In this document: positions 33,201 to 44,410 of the stretch, in pieces
Numbering within the stretch: position 1 is the first letter of the stretch
Layout of the letters: the number at the start of each line of letters is the position of its first letter
Assembly: GCA_023052935.1 (NCBI GenBank)
Contig: CM041298.1
Location: 115,675,977 to 115,739,976, forward strand
Direction of reading: 5' to 3'
DNA from: Piezodorus guildinii
Taxonomy: Eukaryota; Arthropoda; Insecta; Hemiptera; Pentatomidae
Length of the DNA: 64,000 nucleotides
Program-made: the position numbers and the translations under genes
The notes under the pieces: model-generated
Told to the model about the DNA's origin: nothing
Seen by the model: only the letters and a program-made list of their open reading frames with translations
The model's database searches: none

Positions 33201-33758
33201 AAATTATAATAATGCGTGTTATTATTCAGTTGCTAAGTTACTTAGTTCGCGGCTTCTATCTAAAAACTTAAAGATTAGAATTTATAAAACTATTATTCTT
33301 CCAACGGTTCTTTACGGATGTGAAACGTGGCCGCTTACTTTGAAGGATGAACAACGGCTTAAGGTTTTCGAAAATAAGGTAAATATAAAATATTTGGTCC
33401 AAAGAGAGATGAGGCCACTGGGGAGTTTAGAAGGTTGCACAACGCGGAATTGCGGAACTTGCATCCTGTGAATATAATTGAGCTGATTGCATCGCGGAGA
33501 CTCAAATGGGCGAGTAAAGTTGTTGGGCTCGATGACGAGCGGATTCCGAGAAAGTTGGTATTTGCTGATCCGACTGGTAGGCGTCCGAAAGGTAGGCCGA
33601 AGCGGAGATGGGAGGATTGCGTTAAGGCTGATCTCGGGAGCTTGGGCTTGAATGGTGAACATTGGACGAGTCTGTGTAAGCGGAATTTGGTGGTATCGGC
33701 ATCGAACCTTCGGGTTCGCTAAGCCTATTATTATTATTATTATTATAAATTATAATAA
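33201..33758 (+). mobile_element. 5'-truncated RTE-like LINE with 12-bp TSD
   Basis: AAATTATAATAA flanks the insertion at 33201-33212 and 33747-33758. The coding part begins CYYSVAKLLSSRLLSKNLKI, then RIYKTIILPTVLYGCETW (RT thumb region), and after a frameshift near 33390 FGPKRDEATGEFRRLHNAEL, IASRRLKWASKVVGLDDERI, GRRPKGRPKRRWEDCVKADL. The last block is the typical RTE C-terminal signature. It ends in a (TTA)n tail, as usual for RTE. The catalytic motif is missing. Confidence 0.9.
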
Positions 33759-34026
33759 AATATAATTGTTATATTTAATTATACGATTTTTCCAACCACG
33801 AATAAGATATAATTAAAATGTGAATTAAGGGATAACATATGTGTTGAGTCGAGGTGGGGATAATCGAATGATCGTCATAATCGAATGGGTGGACTTCGAT
33901 GATTTAAATAATCGAATGATTAATATGCACTCTGAAAGACAATATGGCACACAGTATCCCCCCCCCTCTATGATTGCTGAGCTGGCTGGCTGAGCCTAGG
34001 TCCAATACCCATATCATTCATGTGAT

Positions 34027-34057
<31 letters not shown>

Positions 34058-34358
34058 GTCATCACCTTATAATCTCTCGATTATTATTCTAATAATCGAT
34101 TAATTCGAATGATTCAAATAATCGAACGATCTGATAATCGTCATTCGATTATGCCCCCCCCCCCTCTAGTGTTGAGCACATCTGATTTTTTTTTGTTCCA
34201 ATAATTTTTAACTCCCCTTCCTCCTTTAGTTAATTCTGAGTATAAATATTTTTCTTGTAGTGTTTTTATGAAAATTACCTTTGAAGGGTTAATGGGAATT
34301 CGTTTTGATCGAAACGCATAAATGCAAAACACAGGTGTGTTTATTTATCCTTTTTTTT
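33759..34358. repeat. AATCGAATGAT-type dispersed repeat with homopolymers
   Basis: TAATCGAATGAT-like words recur in both orientations at 33850-33930 and 34080-34155, around a C-run (33959-33967), an A-run (34027-34054) and a second C-run (34153-34164). No gene is seen; the rest of the interval is plain AT-rich DNA. Confidence 0.5.
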
Positions 34359-35358
34359 ACTTTCACTTATCTATATATAAAATATATAGTAAGGGAAAGT
34401 ATTGCGATCGTGAAAATTTTCGAATTCCAGTTTTCAACGGAAATACACTTTTTAGAGTCCCCTCAGTCCAACTGACCAAGTCCCACAAAAAGGACTGTGT
34501 GTGTGTGGTAACTCCAGCGCAAAAACGAAAAGTCCTGTGAAACTGAAATTTTATATTTAAAACAATTATACGCCCGAAATGTTACCAAAACCTTTTCATC
34601 AAAATCAGCCAACCAGAAGAGCCACTTTAAACCATGCATTTTGCACGTTTTTACGATTTTCTCAAAAACGGCTCTAACGATTTTGATTAAACTCTCTATA
34701 TCGATGTAAAATTGGACGGACTTTAATATCATGTAAGTTTCATTTTTATTGACATTGTCTGATGGAGCTTAAATGCAGATATTTCAAGATAAGTTGAGTG
34801 AATTTAAAAAATAACTAAAGGAGAAAACTGAAAATATATTTGCTTTAATATATTTTTGAACATAAATGTATAATTTACCATTGGAAAGCTAAAGATTATA
34901 GAAAACATATTATCTTATACACAATCTTGTTAAAGTTAATAAAGAGTAATGAAAAATCGATAAAACTAACTGATTATTTTTAATAATATCACAAAATATC
35001 TGCGGCGGTTGTGAAAAACTGGATAACTTGAGTTATATAAAAAGTGAGTTAACTCCACATATCGCTCCCTCAGACCGTCGTCCATGTCGTGTTAAATTGG
35101 TTAAATTTCAGGTGGAAAGAAAGCTGTATGCTATTACTCAATTTTGGGTATTACGTTAAGTTGGGTATTAAGTTATTTTACGTCCTGTAAAATGAAAGAT
35201 TGTGACTTAACCACTTATTCACGACCGCCACAGATATTTTTAATAAAACACACGCTTTTATAGAAATTTAATTTAATTAATTCTTTATTTGTTTCACTCA
35301 TTTTTATCTCTAAGTGTATTTAAAAAATCTTAAAAGTCATGTGTTGCACGCACCAGAT
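34359..35358 (-). mobile_element. Near-complete HINE-A copy carrying a MITE
   Basis: Left terminus ACTTTCACTTATCTATATAT, right terminus TGTGTTGCACGCACCAGAT. All family blocks occur in order except for the 248-bp insertion at 34993-35240. The (GT)n tract is short in this copy. Confidence 0.85.
34993..35240. mobile_element. MITE with about 23-bp terminal inverted repeats
   Basis: The left end AAAATATCTGCGGCGGTTGT is matched in complement by the right end ACGACCGCCACAGATATTTT, with two or three mismatches. Internal sequence is non-coding and includes a repeated TTGGGTATTA. It interrupts HINE-A between the blocks TTTTAGATAATAAT and TTTTTAATAAAACAC. The target duplication is unclear because the flanks are AT-rich, so the superfamily cannot be named. 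Confidence 0.75.
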
Positions 35359-36089
35359 TTTTCAATTACTGTTTATTCTCCAGCTATTTTAATGGCGGAC
35401 TTCCTCCTTCCAGTGCTCTATTGATATTCCTCCAGCCTGGAGGAAGCCAGTGCCTTTGTAATCCAGAGAGGCACCGCACCCACTTCCTACTCCCGCGGTT
35501 CCTTCACTAATAATCCAATTTAGATTTTTTCGGTAGGGAACCCTCACATCTCTCTGTCGGTTCGGAATTAACAGCTTATCTCCTGACACGAATTTCAATT
35601 ATTTCTTTAAATCTTTATTCGTAGGATGCGTTTTCCTGATCAAAGCTGGGATCACTTCGGGAATCCTTGATTATATTTAATTGTATCGTTCCAGTTTAGG
35701 GTCTCTTTTATTCATGAATTATACATGTTGTACAAAAAGACGGTCTCCCAACTGGGCATTCAAATATCCTGTTATTACTGGAATTTCAATTTGTTCTGAA
35801 GTTATCTGATCCCACAACAAATCATTTTGGGCTACTGACCTCGGAGATTGAAGACGATAGAAGGAAAAGGAATGGATTTATTTGATGTATTCAATTATTC
35901 CATTATAGATTCGTTATGAATTCAGATTGACATCATTTTTGATGTTAATGGGAATTCTTTCTCCCCATTAAATTTTAAACTCATTCCTAAAAAAATAAAA
36001 ATAAATAAACATCAGGCTGTCAATTTTTGATTTAATATTTTCGATGAAATCATTCGAAAAATAAATGAGGGTAAATAATTTGAAATCGT
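35359..36089. other. Unassigned sequence
   Basis: The part 35380-35590 is less AT-rich; no repeat or coding signature is seen. Confidence 0.45.
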
Positions 36090-36396
36090 TAGATGGGGAG
36101 CCCGTGGCTGAGTGGCTAGCGCGCTAGTCTCTCATGCTAAAGTTGTGAGTACAAATCCCAGTCCCAACGGGACTTTTATAAGAATGTAATTAAATGGGGA
36201 TTCACTCACAGACTCTCCCCCGGGTAGGTAAGGCCCGTCAGCCAAATGGTGGCCACTCACAAAATAAGCGTAGGGAGTGATGACCCTACACTAGAAAACA
36301 CATCACGAAACGTGAGTGTAACCTCTCAGGAGATTACACCGCGAGGCCCAGGGCCTACGCGGCCTGTTGCGCCATGGAAAAAAAAGAAAAAAAAAA
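36090..36396 (+). mobile_element. SINE-E, nearly complete
   Basis: The head GAGCCCGTGGCTGAGTGGCT contains an A-box-like TGGCTGAGTGG, and GAGTACAAATCC resembles a B box, as in tRNA-Leu/Ser derived SINEs. The body includes GATTCACTCACAGACT, GCCCGTCAGCCAAATGGTGG, GAGTGATGACCCTACACTAG and GAGGCCCAGGGCCTACGCGG, ending in an A-rich tail at about 36377-36400. No functional tRNA fold is claimed. Confidence 0.8.
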
Positions 36397-36792
36397 AAAA
36401 GATTTTCATTAAGTTAAGCCCAACTCTTAGACAAAATTTCTCTTGGCCGACAAAAATGAAGCCATGCACTCGCGCTCGGAAATTATTGTGGTAAATAAAA
36501 CAGATTGCATAATTCTATGCCTGTTACAAGCCCTTTAATTGTCTTATTTCCAATAATGGAGAACTGTGCTTTTACTTGGTAGAACAAAATTTCAGGTTTC
36601 TGTACCCAAAAAGGCGGAATTTTTATAGAAATACGGCTTACCTCAGGATTTTGAGCAGTTAGCACTTGAGTTTAGACGAAGTCCTGAGGCTCCGTCATTT
36701 TCGTACCTAAATTCGGGATCACCAATTTGTAGGGGTGGTGATGTGTTTTATGAATGAAGATTTTTTTTTTTTTACTGAAGCAATTTATTATT
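36397..36792. other. Unassigned sequence
   Basis: No supported feature. Confidence 0.5.
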
Positions 36793-37772
<980 letters not shown>

Positions 37773-37774
37773 TT

Positions 37775-38275
37775 TTTTCTTTTACACCCTAGCACATTTT
37801 TATTATTTTACACAACTAAACTTTTAACCCATATGTTTTTTAAAACAGATGTTTGCAAAATCGATTATTGATTTCTCCAACAACCTAGAGCTAAGAAGTT
37901 TACTTATTCTTCCATCGGTATCATGCCGGATGACCCTGGTATCATGCTTACACGGCCCTGTCACTTGTTCCCTAGAAGTCCAACAAGCACAAGTGTCCTT
38001 TCCCCACGGAACACATCGTACAAAGGAGAACCAGATCCTCGTACTGGGAGCTCTGTTTATCCAGCTCTCTCGATTATAAGTTTATGTAGGGTACACACTT
38101 GAGATAGGAGCGTGGGAAGGCAGGCTGTCTCACGGCACTCCAGATAGCACCATCCTCCCAGGGCGGCTGTCTTCTGGATCGTCTTCTTGGTCACCTCTCT
38201 CCCAGGCGGGTCACTAGAGGCTAGGAGGGTAGAGGTTAGAGGGTTCGTGAAAGGTAGAGGTTCGCTTTGAAGGTA
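37775..38275. other. Unassigned sequence
   Basis: The part 37850-38270 is less AT-rich, with open frames of 76-77 codons on both strands that show no recognisable motif. A unique-sequence origin is possible. Confidence 0.4.
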
Positions 38276-38395
38276 TACATTGTCGGGCAAAAGTTTGAGA
38301 CTACCTAATGTTTACTTCAATAAATCATGAATAAGCTCTATGAATACCTTAACAAAATATAGGTATCTAATTAATATTTGTATTTGGTTGTTTTA

Positions 38396-39161
38396 CATGA
38401 AATGTCCGTTTTTATAGTTTCTGAAATACATAAAGGATTTTGCAGGTCTCTGTTGTTTTCTTCCGAATGTTTATATATTTAAAGTAAACAGTTACTAATC
38501 CCCTACCTTTGTATTATAAACATTAGCTTCTCAATCAATTACCCGCTTTTTAGTATACCTCCAAATAAGAACATGGAAACACGCGATTTTCGAGTAATGT
38601 TTTTGTACGAGTTAAAACTCGGCCATTCAGCAGCTGAGGCCGCTAGAAATATTTGCAAGGCGTTTGGGGAAGGGAGTGTTAATGAACGGACCATTCGTTG
38701 TTGGTTTGCTAAGTTTTCAGCTGGGGATACCGACTTGGAAAAATTGCCCCGAGGAAGACCTCCGTTCGTAATAGACAACGATGTCCTCAAACATACAGTA
38801 GGAGCGGCAGCAAGACCCCATGTTCTAAAACTTACCGTGCAAAAATTGAAAGAACTGGGCTACGAAGTTCTTCCGCACCCACCATATTCTCCCGACTTGT
38901 CTCCAACAGATTACCACCTGTTCAGGAATATAGACAGCTTCGTCAAAGGAAAACTTTTTGAAAATGATGATCAAGTGAAAAGTGCCTTTTCAGATTTTGT
39001 TTCACTTCAAAGCTCAGAGTTTTTCAGTTCGGGGATAAAAAAATTGGTGTAAGTTGGGAAAAATGTGTAGAAAAAGAAGCTAAATACTCCGAATAAAATT
39101 ATCTTGTTTTCATATCGTATTTTTAATAAAAATCCTTTACCTTGAAAACGGACATTTCATG
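38396..39161 (+). mobile_element. Internally deleted mariner, second type, nested in Tc1-like element
   Basis: Inverted ends CATGAAATGTCCGTTTT...AAAGGATTTT and complement; TA on the left (38394-38395), altered to TG on the right. At 766 bp it lacks roughly 500 bp of a full mariner. It differs from the three irritans-like copies in both ends and protein. Confidence 0.85.
38573..39100 (+). pseudogene. Mariner transposase, deleted (second type)
   Basis: It starts METRDFRVMFLYELKLGHSA with the helix-turn-helix region to CWFAKFSAGDTDLEKLPRGR. At about residue 78 a deletion joins NDVLKHTVG to AARPHVLKLTVQKLKELGYE, so the first two catalytic aspartates are gone. The third (PYSPDLSPTDYHLF) is kept. 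The frame ends at 39052 after GIKKLV; WEKCVEKEAKYSE-like coding continues one frame away to about 39097, so a small indel is present. Deletion differs from that of the irritans-like copies. Confidence 0.88.
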
Positions 39162-39667
39162 TGACGTAAACCAATATTTATTAAAAAAGTTGTTAATTAG
39201 TTGTAAAGAAACGTTTGTCAATATCGTAAATGACAAGAAAGAATTTGATTAAATCTAATTATTACTGACATTTCTAACGTGATAAAAATATATAAGAATA
39301 AACAATGTGATTTTTGTGTCTGGGGCTTTATTTAAAGTCTAATAATCATTTAATAATTGAGAGAGAACATTGTTGTTCATAGTTTGATCTATTGACATCT
39401 CGACTGCTAATGTTGTAAGACGTTCACTGCACAAGTAATTTTCGTTTTTATCATCAAAGAACGGTTAAGTGGAATGGATATTCAGTTGAATTCCGTAGTT
39501 CAATCAACATAATACGCAAAGAGAAAAAATCCGAGCACCAAAGTGCCGTGAAAAAATTCAAACAGATTAATTGATGTAAACCATAGGTGATTTCAAACTA
39601 TTGACCGGCACTGTAGGTTAAATTTTAGTTAATTGAGACGTTGATTTCCTAAAGGTCTTCTTATTCT

Positions 39668-39935
39668 TCCAGTGGCGCGACAGGCCATGTAGGCTCTGGG
39701 CCTCGCGGTGTGATCTCCTGGGAGATTAGACTCACGTTTCTCGATGCATTTTGTAGGGTAGGGTCATCACTGCTTACGCCTAATTTTGTGAGTGGCCACC
39801 ATTTGGCTGACGGGTCCCACATACCCGGGGGGAGGTTATGAGTGAATCCCCATTTAATTACATCCTTATGAAAGTCCCGCCGGGACTGAGATTCGAACTC
39901 ACATTCTTTAGCATGAGTAACTAGCTATTTTTGAT
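39668..39935 (-). mobile_element. SINE-E, head truncated
   Basis: Minus strand: CTCATGCTAAAGAATGTGAG, TTCGAATCTCAGTCCCGGCG (B box GTTCGAATC), ACCCGTCAGCCAAATGGTGG, AGTCTAATCTCCCAGGAGAT, GCGAGGCCCAGAGCC. It matches 36110-36380 closely; the GTGGCTGAGTGG start is missing. Confidence 0.8.
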
Positions 39936-40204
39936 TTTGTGACAGATTTGTATTCTCATTGTTTAGCTTTGAATATTCAAGTCCTTTAAAAACGCGATTT
40001 AGATATGCTATTATTTTCTAATGGTACTGATTACACATTTAGTTTCATTCCAAATCATACTAAAACATTTAATTCCATAACTTTAAAACAGTGTTATTAA
40101 AAAAAAATTTTTTTATTTATTTACAATCGTTTTTGTTTGAGCTTTAATGATATTTGCTATCTGCAAAAAAAAAAAAATTTGCATTAAGCAAATATGATGA
40201 CTTC

Positions 40205-41160
40205 CGAAAGTCGGTTAAAGCAAGGCATCTCTAGGCCACCGCCTCGAAAGTCTTCGGGGTGGGTTGTACGGGTTCGTGTAGGATTTAAGTGTTTGGGCCG
40301 ATGGGTTCATGTTGTAAGTCAGTCTGTCATGAAAACTTTCATAATATTCTGTGGCTGTGTCTGAAACTGTGAGTATGTCCAAGTCCTTGTGAAGTAATTC
40401 GTTGGTTACATAAAACGATGCATCCACGATTTTTCGCAATATTTTCGATTGAAGGGTCTGAATTATTTGGATGTTAGAATATTTGGCAGATCCCCATAGC
40501 TCTATCCCGTAAGTCCATAATGGTTTGATCAGTACTTTGTAAATAGTAAGTTTGGTGTTCACGGATAATTTGGATCGTTTGTCAAGCAGACGGGATAGTA
40601 GTCCAAATCGCCTGTTCAGTTGTTGTCTTTTAAGTCTTATGTGAATCCTCCATGTCAGTCTTTTGTCTAAGCACAGTCCCAAATATCGCACTTCATCTGA
40701 TGTCGGAATGGGTTTATCCTCGAAATAGACTGCTGGACAATCCCATGATTGAGCGTGAAAACGATAAATAAACTCTTGGATTGATTCATTTTCACTTTCC
40801 ATCTATTAGCCCAACTGGATAAGTCATCAATGTGGTTTTGCAACATGAAGGATGCAAGAATTGTGTTTTGATGGGATGTCAAAAGAGCTGTATCGTCTGC
40901 AAAAGTGGCTAGTAAGGTGTGGTCATTTTCTGGTAAGTCTGCCGTGTAGATATTAAATAGTAACGGTCCCAGTACACTGCCTTGTGGGACCCCTGCTTGA
41001 ACACGTTTTATTCCAGAAAATGCGTCTCCTACGTTTACAGTAAAGTGTCGGTCTGTCAAGTAAGAGAGTAATTAAATAATAAGTCGGCGGAAGCAAATTT
41101 TTGAGCTTGGAAAGCAATATAATTTAATTTTAAAAAAAATTTAAAAAAATCTGTATTTTG
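40205..41160 (-). pseudogene. LINE-F reverse transcriptase with FADD (best copy)
   Basis: Minus-strand frame one (41059-40667) reads GDAFSGIKRVQAGVPQGSVL then GPLLFNIYTADLP and TLLATFADDTALLTS; FADD (40892-40903) is the catalytic motif. Near 40735 the reading shifts to a second frame (40802-40215): DCPAVYFEDKPIPTSDEVRY, LGLCLDKRLTWRIHIRLKRQ, IKPLWTYGIELWGSAKYSNI, ending NPPRRLSRRWPRDALL and stop. Upstream to 41160 weaker matches (ASYLTDRHFTV-like) remain. There is no RNase H after the RT, as in Jockey-clade LINEs. One frameshift plus 5' truncation make it inactive. Confidence 0.92.
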
Positions 41161-41525
41161 ATGCAAAAAGTTGGTTTAATAATATAGTAATGAGAATTTT
41201 TGCGTTTCCTGTAACATTTCTTAGAATTTTGGATCTCAGCGTCTCAATTGTAGAGTTTAATACGCTATAGCTTTGTCTTATTCTTTGATAGAAGACAATA
41301 AGAAAAATATTAGTCTCTTATGAATAACATAAATGCTACAAATAAATATTGCACATCTGGTCAAAATATTAAATTATTTTTTGTTTTATTAATATTATGT
41401 ATGGTATTAGCTGTGTATTGCTGTGTAGTGCTTCACCAAATTTGATGTACAGTGATTTTTCAGGAACAGTGTAGTTTTTGAGTCATTCAAAAATTAATTT
41501 GTTTGTTTTTTTTTTGTTTTTTTTA
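41161..41525. other. Unassigned AT-rich sequence
   Basis: No supported feature. Confidence 0.5.
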
Positions 41526-41690
41526 AATCACTTATGCTACTGTGGCTAATCAGACTACGCTACAGTGGAAGTCCTATATTTTTCCTGTCCAGGTTTAATT
41601 AGGATGGGGACCTTTACCGAGCATCTGACATCGCACACCTTTTTACGGCATAGAAGTCTGTTATGCTAACCATTGTGCTGCAGGTTATCC
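41526..41690 (-). mobile_element. SINE-C with internal deletion
   Basis: Minus strand: head GGTTAGCATAACAGACTTCT is joined directly to AGGTGTGCGATGTCAGATGC, skipping the B-box and CCTAGGATTTT part. The end CCACAGTAGCATAAGTGATT is kept. Confidence 0.75.
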
Positions 41691-41929
41691 CGTGTGTATT
41701 ATTAAAAATAGCTGTAATGCTGTATTAAATATCACTATTCAGATGTGAAGGGTTGTAAAATAAATCTCCTCCGTACTTATTAATGATTACGTATTCTAAA
41801 AAAGGATTAGTTAAGGTGTTGCAGCAGTTTCAACCTAGATTCCTTATCTTTAAGTGGTATTTTGCTTGCTCAAAATATAGGAGAAATAAATCATTTCCGT
41901 CATTTAAATTTTTTATTTTTATTTTAGAA

Positions 41930-42095
41930 AAAGAAATTCCACTGCACAGACGGTTAGCGAAATTTGCAGTGTGTATGGCGATGATGCGTTAGGGGTAAGC
42001 ACCGCCCGTAAGTGGTTCGCTCGGTTCAGAACCGTAAATTTTAACATGGGAGACGCAAAGCGCTCTGGTCTTCATTCAACTGTACTTGGAGGACG
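41930..42095 (+). pseudogene. Mariner transposase N-terminal fragment, third type
   Basis: Translation around 41930-42080 gives STAQTVSEICSVYGDDALGV, STARKWFARFRTVNFNMGDA, KRSGLHST. This matches the paired helix-turn-helix region of mariner transposases (E-I/L-C-x-VYGDDAL... WFARF... D-x-x-RSG). No catalytic domain or inverted repeats are seen. It differs from the other mariners here at most positions. Confidence 0.75.
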
Positions 42096-42455
42096 GAATT
42101 AAAAATATACCCAGAATATGGCCACATGATATAGATCAAAATGTGTAATGTACAATGGATTGAAAATATTTACAAGAAACTGAAGTTTTTTTTATCTAAA
42201 TTACCAGTAAAAAACGCTAACAACTTATTTTACAACCCAATTATTTCACAAAGATAATTAAACTTACTGACTGGGTTTACTATTGATATAAACTTATCCG
42301 TCTATTATTATAACTCGTTATTAATTGTCAATGCTGTGAAGTAATGTCACAGCTAACAAAAACGAGGGTTGGAACAAACCCTCGCTCTGATGAAATCAGC
42401 TGATCTTTTAATTAAAAAGTATTTAACATGAAGTGACAATGGTTGACTGTGTGTA
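42096..42455. other. Unassigned sequence
   Basis: A short hairpin GAGGGTTGGAACAAACCCTC lies at 42364-42383. The word AAAAAGTATTTAA (42414-42426) recurs just beyond the inverted repeat on the right (44408-44420) and might be a flank duplication. Confidence 0.4.
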
Positions 42456-42725
42456 TATATGAGAGAAGTTGGTTGAGGGTGCATTCAATTTAACACACAA
42501 TTAAACGCAAATTTAATTTATTGGTGCCGACGTTTTGGCCTAAATTATAGGCCTTCTTCAGGCTATAAGAAAAACAAAAAACAAATATAAAAACCAGCAG
42601 TGGAATACAATATATAAAGATGATAAGAAAAATCAAATTGTACTAAAGATTACAAACAAAGTGAAAAAGTAGTAATGACAATTGATAAATGTGATTTTTT
42701 TTTTTTTTTTTTAAGTGAAATAGTA

Positions 42726-43607
42726 TTGGGTTGATGCAAAATTAATGCAGTTTTTTAGTAGGTATTGTAAATACGCCATATCTTTACTTTAACCATATAT
42801 ATTTAATCAAAATAATTTCCATCTGAATCAATGCACTTTTGCCAACGTTCAACAAGCTTTCTTATTCCACCAGAAAAAAAATCCGAATCCCTGGACTCAA
42901 TGAAATCACGAAAAGAATTTTCAATGTCGTCCTGGTTTTGAAAATTTTTCTCCCTCAAAATGTTGTCCAGATGCCTGAAAAAGTGGAAGTCTGTAGGAGA
43001 GAGGTCAGGTGAATAAGGCGGATGTTGGAGAACTTCGTAGCCCAACTCGTGCAGTCGTCGAAGCGTTGGTTGTGCAACGTGTGGTCTGGCGTTATCGTGG
43101 AGCAGGATCGGCCCCTTCCGATTCATCAATGCTGGGCAAAGACGTTGCAATTTTTGAGTTCCGAGTTCCGCCGCCATTTCTCGTGTGGTTTTGGTTGGCT
43201 CTTCTTCCACTTTTGACCTCAGCTGGTCGTTGTCCAGAGCAAGATGACGGCCCCGACCTTCCTTGTCTTCGAGGTCGAAATCTCCTCTGCGAAACTTCTG
43301 GAACCAACGCTGCACCGTGCACTCATTAATAGCCCCCTGACCCCACACTTCATTAATATTACGAGCCGTTTGCGCAGCGCTGCGCCCTAATTTAAATTCG
43401 TAAAAATAAATTTGACTTTTTCGATTCAAGACCTTTGAACACACTGAACAAAACGATTTTACTAAACAAATTCATGGTGAAAGAGAGGGTATTAGATAAG
43501 GTTTGTTTTGGTATAATAATGATCAATGTTAGGATTAGCTTTTTCTACACAATTGGAATTAAGATATTGCAATAGAGGAAACCTGCATTAATTTTGCATC
43601 AACCCAA
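42726..43607 (-). mobile_element. Mariner (irritans-like), internally deleted, copy 2
   Basis: It has the same TTGGGTTGATGC inverted ends as copy 1 and TA at 42724-42725 and 43608-43609. At 882 bp it is 17 bp shorter than copy 3 because of a second small deletion near the transposase start. It sits inside the left arm of the inverted repeat; the right arm preserves the empty site (TA at 44118-44119). Confidence 0.94.
42803..43444 (-). pseudogene. Mariner transposase, deleted, longest open frame (copy 2)
   Basis: 213 codons are open across the deletion: YFYEFKLGRSAAQTARNINE, CTVQRWFQKFRRGDFDLEDK (first helix-turn-helix), KVEEEPTKTTREMAAELGTQ (start of the second), then KLQRLCPALMNRKGPILLHD with the second catalytic D, and PYSPDLSPTDFHFF with the third. 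About 130 central residues with the first D are gone, and the join is in frame. A 17-nt deletion removed the native ATG (present in copy 3 as ATGTCAAAG), and the upstream ATG of MNLFS is now out of frame, so translation is doubtful. It could only bind DNA, not transpose. Confidence 0.9.
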
Positions 43608-44410
43608 TAGTAAAGACAATTGATAAATGTAATAATTCCTACAAACAAAAACAAAAGAGGGGAAGACATTTTAATAATCCTTTTAATAATTTTAATAATC
43701 CTTCTCAGCTCACACAATCAGTAAGTAGACATATCTGATTTAAATGTCTCTCACCTCTTTACCCGTCCACTTTTAAAATGCTCAACCTTTCCAACTTTTA
43801 GTTCTCTTTAAACCTTTACTAATATGTATTCCACAGAGAGATATGTATACACACGTATTCACTATATTTTCATATTTAAAAATTTTTTTCACACTTTATG
43901 AAAGAATGGACATTTTGTACGTCATAGATTTATAACTCTTTTTCTCTTACCGTTCAATGTATTTTTAAATTTTGTAAATTTTTTAACTTTATAACGTCTC
44001 ACATTAAATTTAAATAAGTAATAATTAAATGTAAAGTATAACACACCTTTTATTAAAATGTCTTCCCCTCTTTTGTTTTTGTTTGTAGGAATTATTACAT
44101 TTATCAATTGTCATTACTACTATTACACTTAAAAAAAAAAAAAAAAAAAAAAAAAAATTATCACATTTATCAATTGTCATTACTACTTGTTCACTTTGTT
44201 TGTAATCTTTAGTACAATTTGATTTTTATTATCATCTTTATATATATTGTATTCCACTGCTGGTTGTTATCTTTGTTTTTTTTTTTTTGTTTTTCTTATA
44301 GCCCTGAAGAAGGCCTATAATTTAGGCCGAAACGTCGGCACCAATAAATTAAGTTTACGCTTAATTGTGTGTTAAATTGACTGCACCCTGAACCAACTTC
44401 TCTCAAAAAA

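Larger units (their letters stand above)
38278..39613. mobile_element. Tc1-like non-autonomous element hosting a mariner
   Basis: Inverted ends CATTGTCGGGCAAAAGTTTG (left) and, in complement, CAGTGCCGGTCAATAGTTTG (right) are of Tc1 type and are flanked by TA (38276-38277, 39614-39615). Both continue with related sequence (GAGACTACCTAATGTTTAC and GAAATCACCTATGGTTTAC). Without the nested mariner it would be about 570 bp and non-coding. Confidence 0.8.
42456..44410. mobile_element. Long inverted-repeat element (Penelope-like or fold-back) with mariner in one arm
   Basis: The left arm (42460-42725 plus 43610-43678) and right arm (44050-44404) are complementary over about 330 bp apart from the mariner. 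Outer ends: GAGAGAAGTTGGTT and its complement. Each arm holds GCCGACGT...GGCCTAAATTATAGGCC...TTCTTCAGG; the right arm (44304-44335) reads CTGAAGAAGGCC, a 6-bp hairpin, then GGCCGAAACGTCGG, a hammerhead-like core, while in the left arm GAAA has become AAAA. The 0.37-kb centre has no ORF with family signature. A related but more decayed unit is at 54296-55222. Confidence 0.75.

Noticed and set aside
33312..33662. 116-codon minus-strand frame
   Set aside because: It lies opposite the RTE-like C-terminal coding sequence, which matches the known family order.
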